Origin: JBDHWG01 sp046328525
GTDB taxonomy: Bacteria > Chloroflexota > Anaerolineae > Epilineales > JAHCIE01
Reading direction: 5' to 3'
Length of the DNA: 64,000 nt
NCBI GenBank assembly: GCA_046328525.1
Contig: JAXLWK010000012.1
Coordinates: 121,898 to 185,897 of the forward strand
The position numbers and the translations under genes were made by a program. A model generated the notes under the pieces. That model did no database searches. It was not told where the DNA came from and saw only the letters and a list, made by a program, of their open reading frames with translations. Shown here one piece after another: positions 1-7,263 of the stretch (positions are counted from its first letter, which is position 1; every line of letters begins with the position of its first letter).

Positions 1-1
1 G

Positions 2-259
2 CTCAAGCAGGGCGACCGCATCGGCCACCCGTCGTGCCAGGGCGGCGCGTCCAACGGCACGCACCTGCACATCGCACGCAAGTATAACGGCGAGTGGCTG
101 CCGGCCTACGGCCCAATCCCGTTTGTGCTGTCCGGCTGGACGGCGCAGAGCCAGGGCGTCGAGGAGTACGACGGCACGCTGGTCAAGGGCAGCGACAAGC
201 GCGAGTCGTGCGAGTGCCGTGTGGACGACACCAACGGCTTGGTGTCAGACAACAAGTAG
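2..259 (+). CDS. M23-family metallopeptidase, C-terminal fragment
   Basis: The gene enters from the left edge; about 85 C-terminal residues are visible, ending at the TAG at 257-259. The stretch around 'GTHLHIARKYNGEW' has the HxH that provides a zinc ligand in M23 (LytM/lysostaphin-like) peptidoglycan endopeptidases. It sits in the usual setting 'GDRIGHPSCQGG...NGTHLHI', where the preceding Gly/Ser loop and the HLH are typical of the last third of the domain. The following 'PAYGPIPFVLSGW' is common in Chloroflexota secreted M23 proteins. Export and cell-wall hydrolysis are expected from the family, but the N-terminus lies outside the window. The gene converges on the CAP/dockerin gene with only 6 bp between the stop codons. 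Confidence 0.7.
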   Translation, partial: LKQGDRIGHPSCQGGASNGTHLHIARKYNGEWLPAYGPIPFVLSGWTAQSQGVEEYDGTLVKGSDKRESCECRVDDTNGLVSDNK

Positions 260-265
260 CCCCAG

Positions 266-976
266 CTATGGGCAGGCCTGGGTGAGGCGGGCGGAGAGCC
301 AGAGGACGTCGCCCACGTCCACGCGGCCGTCGCGGTTCAGGTCGTAGGCCGAGCCGCCGGGCGCTCGCCACTGGGCGGCCTCGGTCTTGAGGTCGCTCGC
401 ATCGAGGACGCCGTTTCCGTTGATGTCGCCCGACATCGCGCACGCCGGCTCCGTCGTCGCGCCGAAATCCTCTGTCCAGAAGTGCGTCCCGGTGGCGCTG
501 ACAACGTGCGCCGCGCCCATCTCCTTGAACTCCGGCCGCAGAATGTTATCGCGGTGGCCGCTCGACGTCATCCAGGCGGTGTGGACGGCCTGCGGCGTGC
601 TGAAGGACGCCGGCCCGGACGCGATGTTCTCGCCACACGTGACCCACGGGTAGCCGATGCCGTCGTAGCGGTCGTTGTTGGCGCCGAGGGCGCACTGGGG
701 TAGCTCGCCCGGCAACTGGTGCAGGAGCTGGCCGGCCTGGACCATGGCGGTCGTGTGCGTCTGCGCCGCGTGGACCAGGCGGCAGCTGGCCTTGAGCGGC
801 GCGACACCGGCGGCGGCGCGCGCCCCGTTCGTCAGGTCGAGTAACGCCTGGGCGTCCGGGGTCATGCAGGCTTCATTCAGCGGCGCGGCTTGCGGACTGG
901 TGGGCGGAACGGCGAAAAGGGTCAGGAGGACGGCGGCGGCGATGATGGTGCGAAGTGGGGGGGACTTGCGCAACAT
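266..976 (-). CDS. Secreted CAP (SCP/PR1-like) domain protein with C-terminal dockerin-like repeats
   Basis: This is a 236-aa exported protein. The start at 976 is chosen because the ATG follows AAAAGGAGACA, a strong SD; the 12 upstream in-frame codons lack one. A signal peptide covers roughly residues 1-33 (basic start, then 'TIIAAAVLLTLFAVPP'). The CAP domain follows (about 38-170): 'LDLTNGARAAAGVAPL', a His in 'AAQTHTTAM', 'CGENIASG', 'AWMTSSGHRDNIL' and 'GTHFWTEDFG', matching the usual CAP order. The C-terminus has two EF-hand-like dockerin repeats, 'DINGNGVLDASDL' near residue 184 and 'DLNRDGRVDVGDV' near 212, which should bind calcium. CAP proteins have no single known bacterial function. 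The dockerin pair suggests docking to a surface partner, but no cohesin gene is in the window. Confidence 0.85.
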   Translation of the reverse strand: MLRKSPPLRTIIAAAVLLTLFAVPPTSPQAAPLNEACMTPDAQALLDLTNGARAAAGVAPLKASCRLVHAAQTHTTAMVQAGQLLHQLPGELPQCALGANNDRYDGIGYPWVTCGENIASGPASFSTPQAVHTAWMTSSGHRDNILRPEFKEMGAAHVVSATGTHFWTEDFGATTEPACAMSGDINGNGVLDASDLKTEAAQWRAPGGSAYDLNRDGRVDVGDVLWLSARLTQACP

Positions 977-1159
977 TGTCTCCTTTTGGGCCGAGCGAGC
1001 CGCCATGTCCACATGGCTGATACGCCGGCGGTGAAGCCGGCCGCGCGCTCGGTCCGCGTCGAGGCAATCTTGCCTTCGCCGACCTCCCCTGAGTTCGAAG
1101 TAAGGCTTGCCGGGTCGGGGGGAAGCCAGGGCAGCGCTGAGCTTCCCCCCGCTTGATAC

Positions 1160-2308
1160 TCACGCGATGACGATGGGGTCCTTCGGATAGCTCGACAGTG
1201 GCTCGCCGCCGTTGTCACGCACGACGACCACGTCTTCAACCCGGACCATCCACCGGTCGTCCAGAATTATACTCGGTTCGATGGTAAAGCACATGCCGTT
1301 GAGCAGGAGCGTGTCGTCGCCTGTGTTCAGGAACGGCGGCTCGTGCACGTCCATGCCAATGCCGTGGCCGAGGCGGTGACGGAAGCCGGCGGCGTAGCCG
1401 GCGTCGTCAATGACCTGCCGCGCGACCGCGTCGAGTTGGGCCGCCGTGATTTGCCCGCTCTTCATCGCGGCGATGCCGGCCGCCTGCGACTGCATGATCA
1501 GCTCGAAGGTGCGCAGATACTCCGCCGGCGGCTCGCCGACCCAGACCGTGCGCCCGAAGTCGGAGCAGTAGCCGTGGTAGACCGCGCCGAAGTCGAACGG
1601 AATGGCCGTGCCCGTCTCGATAGGGCGGTCTACGCGGCCCTTCGTGGCGAAGCCGCTCTTGTCATAGCGCGAGTTGATGATGTAGAGGGCGGTCGGGAAC
1701 GAGGGCGCTTCGGAGCCGAGCCGCGCCATCTGGTACTCGACCTCGGTCAGTAGCTCCAGCTCGGTGATGCCGGGGCGCACGTGCTTGAGCACTTCGGCCA
1801 TCGTCTGGTCAACGATGTCGCCCGCCGTGCGCATCAGGGCAATCTCTTCCTCATCCTTGACACGGCGCAGCGGCTGCATGACGGCGGAGGCCAGGGTCAG
1901 TTCGGCGGTCGGCGCGAGCTTCTGGAAGTTGACCACGAAGCTGGCCCAGGCGCGGTCCTCGATGGCGACCTTGCCGCCGGTGAAGCCGATGTCCTGGAGA
2001 ACGCCGCGCACCATGTCGGCCGGGTCGCCTCGGTCGGGCAGGACGCGCATGTCGAGGCCGGGGATCGCGCCCATGTCGAAGTCGGCGACCATGCGAGGAG
2101 CCGTGAGGATCGGGCCGTGAGTGCGGCTGATGAACGCGCCGTTGAGCCAGCCGCCGGGGTAGGTGGTGTAGGTGAAGCCGGGAATCGGGCGCTCGATGCC
2201 CAACGCCCACTCCTGGTTGGCCGACCAGGGGAGGAACATTAGCTCGACGCCCAGCTGCTCCATCTGGGCGCGAACGCGGTCGAGGCGGTTGCCGTAGTCA
2301 ATGGACAT
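1160..2308 (-). CDS. M24-family metallopeptidase (Xaa-Pro aminopeptidase-like)
   Basis: This 382-aa protein has the two-domain plan of Xaa-Pro peptidases: an N-terminal creatinase-like domain (about 1-145) and a C-terminal pita-bread fold. The metal ligands of the family can be placed: Asp239 ('PFDFGAVYHG'), Asp250 ('CSDFGRTV'), His315 ('RLGHGIGMDVHEPP'), Glu344 ('FTIEPSII') and Glu358 ('RVEDVVVV'). It should remove N-terminal residues preceding proline in cytoplasmic peptides. The ATG at 2306-2308 follows CGGAGAATCCCC, a reasonable SD. It lies downstream of a peptide-type ABC importer on the same strand, which fits a role in peptide breakdown, although a repeat-rich gap and another gene separate them. 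Substrate specificity (PepP, PepQ or another dipeptidase) cannot be fixed from sequence alone. Confidence 0.88.
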   Translation of the reverse strand: MSIDYGNRLDRVRAQMEQLGVELMFLPWSANQEWALGIERPIPGFTYTTYPGGWLNGAFISRTHGPILTAPRMVADFDMGAIPGLDMRVLPDRGDPADMVRGVLQDIGFTGGKVAIEDRAWASFVVNFQKLAPTAELTLASAVMQPLRRVKDEEEIALMRTAGDIVDQTMAEVLKHVRPGITELELLTEVEYQMARLGSEAPSFPTALYIINSRYDKSGFATKGRVDRPIETGTAIPFDFGAVYHGYCSDFGRTVWVGEPPAEYLRTFELIMQSQAAGIAAMKSGQITAAQLDAVARQVIDDAGYAAGFRHRLGHGIGMDVHEPPFLNTGDDTLLLNGMCFTIEPSIILDDRWMVRVEDVVVVRDNGGEPLSSYPKDPIVIA

Positions 2309-2319
2309 GGGGATTCTCC

Positions 2320-2348
2320 GTGACGGGTGACGAAGTGACGAAATGACG
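2320..2348. repeat. Short GTGACG-type repeat tract
   Basis: The 28 bp between the M24 start and the next gene consist of four imperfect copies of (G)TGACGGG/TGACGAA. The same unit forms the large array at 2755-3010 and the inverted repeat at 58957-59012. Confidence 0.7.
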
Positions 2349-2349
2349 A

Positions 2350-2733
2350 TTATCTCGTGGCTGGAGGACGGCGACTTTCGAGTGTATTGATGGTCCTGGT
2401 CAGGCCAGCGATGATGGTGTCGAGTGTTGAGACGCGCCTCCTGATTGTATCGTCGGGCAGGAGATAGCGACAGCGGTGATAGCGTCCGCGGCTTTCCCGC
2501 GCTTCACCGCGTGCGATCTTCAGATGTTGCGGGAACTCCTTGCCGTAGCCACGGCCATAGCCTTCCTCGATATTCGCACAGATGGAATCGAGACTGCGCA
2601 CCTGTTGCCTGACCATTTCGCGGCCTCGATAGTCCTTGCCGAGAATCTCCGAGTCGGCCCAGAAGTCGTCGAAGAGCTGGCATGCGAGCTTGTAGATACC
2701 AAAGTCTTCGAGACGATCTTCTGCGACGGTCAT
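2350..2733 (-). CDS. Four-helix bundle protein (23S rRNA intervening-sequence protein family)
   Basis: This is a 127-aa soluble, helical protein. The start at 2733 ('MTVAEDRLEDFGIYKLA') is used because the open frame upstream is only translated GTGACG repeat DNA. 'LEDFGIYKLACQLFDDFW', 'QVRSLDSICANIEEGYGR' and 'FPQHLKIARGEARESRGRY' match the S23/IVP-type four-helix bundle, in which the 'IxANIxEG..R' and 'F.ihL.iA.GSl.E' segments are the conserved helices. Members often occur alone beside repeats, or inside 23S rRNA genes; none is present here. The function of the family is unknown, with nucleic-acid binding sometimes proposed. The gene is hemmed in on both sides by GTGACG repeats, which is typical of its dispersed distribution. 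Confidence 0.82.
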   Translation of the reverse strand: MTVAEDRLEDFGIYKLACQLFDDFWADSEILGKDYRGREMVRQQVRSLDSICANIEEGYGRGYGKEFPQHLKIARGEARESRGRYHRCRYLLPDDTIRRRVSTLDTIIAGLTRTINTLESRRPPATR

Positions 2734-2754
2734 TGTGTGCTTGCTCCATCGTGA

Positions 2755-3010
2755 TGAGGCGAAAGTGACGGTGTGACGATGTGACGATGTGACGGTTGAC
2801 GATGTGACGGTGTGACGATGTGACGTCTGGCGATGTGACGATGTGATGTGTGGCGATGGGTGGCGATGTGACGGGTGACGATGTGACGCCTGGCGCGTAA
2901 CAGGTGACGGGTGACGGCACGACATTCGGTCACTCCGTCACTCCTCACACCGCCACTGCGTCACTTCTTCGTCTGTCACTTCGTCACTGCGTCACTCGTC
3001 ACCTCGTCAC
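2755..3010. repeat. Giant imperfect hairpin made of 8-9 bp units (GTGACGAT array and its reverse complement)
   Basis: From about 2765 to 2925 the plus strand is an almost continuous run of GTGACGAT/GTGACGGT units (period 8, with degenerate TGGCGAT units). From about 2935 to 3010 it switches to the complementary sense (CGTCACTTC, CGTCACTG, CGTCACTC units). The two halves can pair into a long imperfect stem. There are no spacers, so it is not a CRISPR. Reading frames through it encode only His/Arg/Ser repeats and are not genes. Confidence 0.85.
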
Positions 3011-3939
3011 GTTGCCTTTCTTAGGCGCGGGTCGAGGGCGTCGCGCAGGCCGTCGCCGAGGAAGTTGAACGCCATGACGACGGTGAGGATCGCCAGGCCG
3101 GGGAAGGCCGAGACCCACCACTGGTCGAAGGCGTTGATGCCGTCGGCCACCATGCGGCCCCACTCCGGCGTCGGTGGAACCGCGCCGAGGCCGAGGAAGC
3201 TCAGGCCGGCGAATGTCAGGATGGCCGCGCCCAGGCCGAGCGTCGCCATGACGACAGCCGGGCCGAGGGTGTTGGGGAGGACGCCGCGAAAGAGGATGCG
3301 CGAGTGGGACGCGCCGACGGCGTGGGACGCCGTGACGTACTCATTCTTCTTGACGGACAGCACCAGGCCGCGCACGACGCGCGCATACGCCGGCCAGGCG
3401 ACGATGATGAGGGCCAGCGCCGCGTGATTCAGCCCTGGCCCGAGGGCGGCCGCGACGGCCATGGCTAAGATGATGGGCGGGAAGGCCATAACGAGGTCTG
3501 TCAGGCGCATGAGGCCGTTATCCCAGCCACCGCCGGCATAGCCCGCCGTCGCGCCAAGCAGCGCGCCGATGACTGTCGCGGTGATGACGACGATGAAGCC
3601 GATGGGCAGCGAGATACGCCCGCCGTAGAGGACGCGGCTGAAGACGTCGCGGCCTAGCTCGTCGGTGCCCATCCAGTGCTGGGCGCTGGGGGCCTGGAGG
3701 CGATCGCGCAGGTTCTGCTTGAGCGGGTCGTAGGGCGCGACGACGGGGGCAGCGATGCTGACGACGACCCAGAACACGATGATCACCACGCCGATCAGGG
3801 AGAGAATGTTGCGGCGCAGGAAGCGGAACGCCGACGCGAGCGCAGACGGCCCCTTTGGGACGGGCCGCCAGCGGCTGTCAATGGTCAACCCCTGGCTGTT
3901 GGCCCCGGTTGCAGGTGTCTCTGCCAAGTCTGTCCCCAT
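3007..3939 (-). CDS. ABC transporter permease, DppC/OppC type
   Basis: This is a 310-aa inner-membrane permease. The N-terminal OppC_N segment ('ASAFRFLRRNILSLIGVVII' and the following TM helix) is followed by 'YDPLKQNLRDRLQAPSAQHW' and 'MGTDELGRDVFSRVLYGGR', the signature of DppC-type subunits. The BPD_transp_1 core has the EAA-like loop around 'YVTASHAVGASHSRILFRGV', which contacts the ATPase. The start lies 1 bp downstream of the stop of the DppB-type gene, so the two permeases are translationally linked. With the upstream binding protein it forms a peptide/nickel-family importer. No ATPase genes (DppD/DppF type) occur in the window, so they must be supplied from elsewhere. Confidence 0.92.
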   Translation of the reverse strand: MGTDLAETPATGANSQGLTIDSRWRPVPKGPSALASAFRFLRRNILSLIGVVIIVFWVVVSIAAPVVAPYDPLKQNLRDRLQAPSAQHWMGTDELGRDVFSRVLYGGRISLPIGFIVVITATVIGALLGATAGYAGGGWDNGLMRLTDLVMAFPPIILAMAVAAALGPGLNHAALALIIVAWPAYARVVRGLVLSVKKNEYVTASHAVGASHSRILFRGVLPNTLGPAVVMATLGLGAAILTFAGLSFLGLGAVPPTPEWGRMVADGINAFDQWWVSAFPGLAILTVVMAFNFLGDGLRDALDPRLRKAT

Positions 3940-3940
3940 C

Positions 3941-4960
3941 TTACGCCGTCCTCAAACGTGGATCCAGGAAGACGTAGGTGATATCCACGATCAGGTTAGC
4001 CAGCGCGAACACGACGGCGATGAGCAGCGTGACGCCAATGATCGCCGGGAAGTCGAGACTGACGGTGGACTGGAAGGCGTAGCGGCCAATGCCCGGCCAC
4101 GCGAAGATCGTCTCGGTCAACACCGCGCCCGACATGATATCGGCGAGGGCCAGGCCGACGACCGTAACCGTCGGGATCATGGAGTTGCGCAGGGCGTGCT
4201 GGATGATAACGCGATTCTCGCTCGCGCCCTTCGCCCGCGCCGTGCGGATGTAGTCACTCGACAACACCTCGAGCATGCTGGAGCGGGTCATGCGCGTCAC
4301 GATACCGGCCGTCGCCAGGCCGAGCACGAGGGCGGGCAGGAAGAGGTGATGCAGGCTGGAGAAGAACGCCTCCATGTTGCCGGTGATGAGACTGTCCACC
4401 GTAAACATGCCCGTGATGTGTGTCGGCTCGGCCATGCCAGTATCGAGGCGGCCCGGCCCCGGCAGCCACCCCAGGCGCAGGTAGAAGACATACAGGCCGA
4501 CGAGCGCCAGCCAGAACACCGGCGACGACACGCCGAGCAGCGAGACGACGCGCGCGCCGTGGTCCACGGGATGATTCCGCTTGACGGCAGAGATGATTCC
4601 AAGCGGGATGCCGATCAGGACGGCAAAAAAGACCGCCGTGACGGCCAGCTCGACGCTGGCCGGGAAGTAGCGCCCCAGGTCACTCATGACCGGGTCTTTG
4701 GTGCGGATCGAAACGCCCAGGTTGCCCTGCGCCAGGTTTTTAAGGAACGTTAGATACTGCACATACAGCGGCTGGTCCAGCCCCCACTGCTCGCGGAACG
4801 CGGCCACGATTTCCGGGTTTTCCATGGATCGCTGGCCGAGGTGCGCGGCGACCGGGTCGCCCGGTAGCATGTGGGAGACCAAAAACACAACGAGCGTCAG
4901 CCCGATAATGAGCGGGATGACGATTAGAACGCGCCGTATGATGTAGTCAGTGACACTCAT
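3941..4960 (-). CDS. ABC transporter permease, DppB/OppB type
   Basis: This 339-aa permease begins 'MSVTDYIIRRVLIVIPLIIG', the usual first TM of DppB-type subunits, followed by 'VSHMLPGDPVAAHLG'. The permease core includes 'DYIRTARAKGASENRVIIQH' (the EAA loop) and ends in 'VDITYVFLDPRLRTA'. About six membrane helices are visible. It lies between the binding protein (upstream, across a hairpin) and the DppC-type permease (1 bp downstream). The family moves di- and oligopeptides, nickel or other small solutes; sequence alone does not settle which. Confidence 0.92.
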   Translation of the reverse strand: MSVTDYIIRRVLIVIPLIIGLTLVVFLVSHMLPGDPVAAHLGQRSMENPEIVAAFREQWGLDQPLYVQYLTFLKNLAQGNLGVSIRTKDPVMSDLGRYFPASVELAVTAVFFAVLIGIPLGIISAVKRNHPVDHGARVVSLLGVSSPVFWLALVGLYVFYLRLGWLPGPGRLDTGMAEPTHITGMFTVDSLITGNMEAFFSSLHHLFLPALVLGLATAGIVTRMTRSSMLEVLSSDYIRTARAKGASENRVIIQHALRNSMIPTVTVVGLALADIMSGAVLTETIFAWPGIGRYAFQSTVSLDFPAIIGVTLLIAVVFALANLIVDITYVFLDPRLRTA

Positions 4961-4982
4961 GAGATCGCATCACAGTCTATGG

Positions 4983-5015
4983 GCAGCCGGCGGCCCTCGA
5001 CGGACCGCCGGCTGC
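4983..5015 (-). promoter_or_regulatory. Intercistronic stem-loop between binding-protein and permease genes
   Basis: A perfect 11-bp inverted repeat, GCAGCCGGCGG ... CCGCCGGCTGC, encloses an 11-nt loop in the 74-bp gap. There is no U-run in the transcript after it. Such stems often stabilise the 3' end of the binding-protein message, so that the soluble component is made in excess of the permeases; that role is inferred here. Confidence 0.6.
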
Positions 5016-5034
5016 CGCGCTAGAAGCCTACGGC

Positions 5035-6816
5035 TTACTGCTTCGAGAGCAGGAGCGGCTGAACCAGGAACTGGTTGTTGAAAGTATAGCCCTGAACCTT
5101 CTTGTTCAAAGCCACGGCGCGGTTGGGCTGCACCAGCGGAATGAACGGGCTGTTGGTCGTCAGGGACTGCTGGATGTCGTTCCAGACCTGGACGCGCTTG
5201 GCCGGGTCGGTCTCGACCGCCGCCTGGTCGCGCAGCTTCTGGATGGCGTCGTCCGACGTGGCGTTCGTCCACCCGGCGCGCTTGCCGACGATGCCCTCCG
5301 GCAGGAAGGCGAGGCGGTCGTTGGTGTCAGGGAAGTCGGCGCCCCACTGCCACAGGGCGAAGCCCGACTTGCCAGCGCGGTAGTTAGCGAGCGCCGTCTG
5401 GAGGTCGCCTGGCTTCAGGTTGACCTTGATGCCGGCCTCGGCGAGGTCAGACTGAACCTTCTGCGCCATCACGTCCCAGTCGAGGCCCGCGCGGTTGAAC
5501 TTTGTCGGGTACTCCATATCAACTTCGATGCCGTTGGGGTAGCCGGCGTCGGCGAGGAGCTGCTTGGCTTTGGCGACATCGCGCTTGGGCGTCTTGCTCT
5601 CATCCCACGAGCCGATGAAGCCCTGGCCGACGATGGTCGCCGGCACAAAGGCCTTCGGGCCGGACAGGTCCTTGAAGCCGTCGCGGTCGAGGGCGTACTG
5701 AATCGCCTGGACGACCTTGGGGTCGGCCAGCACGCCCTTGGGCGAGAGGTCCTTGTTCTTGTTCGCCAGCAGGAAGAAGATGTCGGTGGTCGGGCCCTGC
5801 ACCACCTGGATGTTCGGGTTCGAGGCCAGCGCCTTCGCCTGGTCTGCGTTCATTTCGAGCGCGATGTCAATGTCACCCGCTTCCAGGGCCAGTTTCTGCG
5901 CCGACGTCTGGGGCAGGTTCTTGTAGATGACGCGGTCGAGCTTGGAGGGAGTGCCCCAGTAGTTGGGGTTCTTCTCGACGACGATCTCGCCATCCTTGGT
6001 CCAGCTCTTCAGGACGAAGGGGCCACTGCCGGCGGAGTTCTGATCCAGCCACTTCTGCGCCTGGTCCTTGTCCTTGGCGTCGGCGCCGGTCACGCCGCCC
6101 TGGCCCTGTACCGTCTTGCTGTCCAGTACCGCGAAGGCCATGAAGGTCATCTTCGCCAGCAGCGCCGGGTCGGGCTTGTCCAGGGTGATGACGACGGTGT
6201 TGGGGTCCTTGACATCCACCGACTTGATGGTGTCGAACAGGAACGAGGGGTTGCCCTTGAGGCCCTTGACGCGGTCGTAGGACCACTTGACGTCGTTGGC
6301 CGTGAGTTCGTTGCCCGACGCGAACTTGACGCCCTTCTTGAGGTTGAAGGTGTACGTCTTGCCGTCCGGCGAGATCTCCCACTTCTCGGCCAGGCTGGGG
6401 ACGATCTTGGAGATGTCGTCCGGCGCCAGGGTGACGAGCGTGTCGTAGATGGCCTTGTGGGCCAGGCCGCCGGCGATCTCATAGCCGCGGCCCGGATCGA
6501 GGGTGGTCAGGTCGTGGGCGATGCCGACGACCAGCTGGTTCCCCGTGCCGGCCGGCGCGGCAGCCTTTGCCGCAGCCGTCGGCGCTGCCGCCGGCGCGCT
6601 CGTTGGCGCGGCGGCCTTGGGCGCTTCGGTCGCCTTCGGCGCAGCGGCCGGGGCCTGGGTGGGCGCGGCTGCCGCAGGCGCCTGCGTGGCAGCGGCGGGG
6701 GCCTGGGCTGCCGGAGCGGCAGGGGCGGGCTGCTGGGCGCATGCCGCCGCGGCAACGGAGACGAGCGCCAATGCGACGAGCAGCATCGCCCAGCGTTTGA
6801 CGGTGGAGAGGTACAT
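5035..6816 (-). CDS. ABC transporter substrate-binding lipoprotein (SBP_bac_5, peptide type)
   Basis: This is a 593-aa extracytoplasmic binding protein. A lipoprotein signal ends in 'VSVAAAAC' (Cys26), followed by an Ala/Pro/Thr linker to about residue 95. This linker style is frequent in Chloroflexota. The SBP_bac_5 domain starts near 'NQLVVGIAHDLTTLDPGRGY' and contains 'LAEKWEISPDGKTYTFNLKK', 'VKFASGNELTANDVKWSYDR' and 'ALDRDGF', the standard landmarks of DppA/OppA-like proteins. The start is supported by AAGGAGGAAGACCT directly before the ATG, and a promoter lies at 6853-6881. It heads the operon with the two permeases and delivers its ligand, probably peptides, to them. Confidence 0.93.
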   Translation of the reverse strand: MYLSTVKRWAMLLVALALVSVAAAACAQQPAPAAPAAQAPAAATQAPAAAAPTQAPAAAPKATEAPKAAAPTSAPAAAPTAAAKAAAPAGTGNQLVVGIAHDLTTLDPGRGYEIAGGLAHKAIYDTLVTLAPDDISKIVPSLAEKWEISPDGKTYTFNLKKGVKFASGNELTANDVKWSYDRVKGLKGNPSFLFDTIKSVDVKDPNTVVITLDKPDPALLAKMTFMAFAVLDSKTVQGQGGVTGADAKDKDQAQKWLDQNSAGSGPFVLKSWTKDGEIVVEKNPNYWGTPSKLDRVIYKNLPQTSAQKLALEAGDIDIALEMNADQAKALASNPNIQVVQGPTTDIFFLLANKNKDLSPKGVLADPKVVQAIQYALDRDGFKDLSGPKAFVPATIVGQGFIGSWDESKTPKRDVAKAKQLLADAGYPNGIEVDMEYPTKFNRAGLDWDVMAQKVQSDLAEAGIKVNLKPGDLQTALANYRAGKSGFALWQWGADFPDTNDRLAFLPEGIVGKRAGWTNATSDDAIQKLRDQAAVETDPAKRVQVWNDIQQSLTTNSPFIPLVQPNRAVALNKKVQGYTFNNQFLVQPLLLSKQ

Positions 6817-6852
6817 AGGTCTTCCTCCTTGGGGTGGTGTCGAATGCCGACA

Positions 6853-6881
6853 ATCCTACTTAAAGCCGTGCTCGGCGTCAA
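6853..6881 (-). promoter_or_regulatory. Candidate sigma-70 promoter of the ABC importer operon
   Basis: On the minus strand, TTGACG (6881-6876) is followed after exactly 17 bp by TAGGAT (6858-6853), about 40 bp upstream of the binding-protein start codon. Confidence 0.6.
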
Positions 6882-6909
6882 GCGGATGCGATATAGAGTG
6901 CAAACACCG

Positions 6910-7263
6910 TCAAGTTCTTTCGGATACGTCGGACGGCATCGGCACGGCGCTGGTGTCACTGTGGCGGACGGTATGCGGACGCACGCGGTCTATGCGCATG
7001 ATGAGACGGCAGTAGGGATCAGGGCAGGTGATGCGCGCGTCGGTCGCCATCCAGTCGGCGGCCTGGAGCGGGCGCTGTTTTGCGGGCAACAACGGAATGG
7101 CGCTCTGCAAGGCGTACAGGCAGAACGGCTGGCCGTCGGGTAGATACAGCTTCCCGCCGCGCACCTCGAATGCGTCGCCGACGCGCATGCTGCACGTGCA
7201 CTGATCGCCGACGCTCTCGACGACAACGCGCAGGTCATACAAGGTGAATTCGTCGTCCGCCAT
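6910..7263 (-). CDS. Small conserved protein, TIGR04076-like
   Basis: This 117-aa protein has the look of the TIGR04076 family: an N-terminal 'YDLRVVVESVGDQCTCSMRV', then 'GDAFEVRGGKLYLPDGQPF', 'CLYALQSAIPLLPAKQR' and 'DWMATDARITCPDPYCRLIM'. In that family the GD.F, fC.YAl and CPDP motifs are the conserved points. Four cysteines could bind a metal, but this is not established. No signal peptide or membrane segment is seen. It is alone on its strand, with the ABC promoter just downstream and the repeat-rich gap upstream. No function is known. Confidence 0.65.
   Translation of the reverse strand: MADDEFTLYDLRVVVESVGDQCTCSMRVGDAFEVRGGKLYLPDGQPFCLYALQSAIPLLPAKQRPLQAADWMATDARITCPDPYCRLIMRIDRVRPHTVRHSDTSAVPMPSDVSERT

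Noticed and set aside
2734..2948. Coding extension of the four-helix gene upstream of 2733, and other frames in the repeat
   Set aside because: The predicted peptides are His/Arg/Ser/Thr repeats translated from 8-bp tandem DNA; family alignment and start position support 2733.
2755..3010. CRISPR array
   Set aside because: Units are 8-9 bp, directly adjacent and without spacers, and they reverse strand half-way; no cas genes are present.
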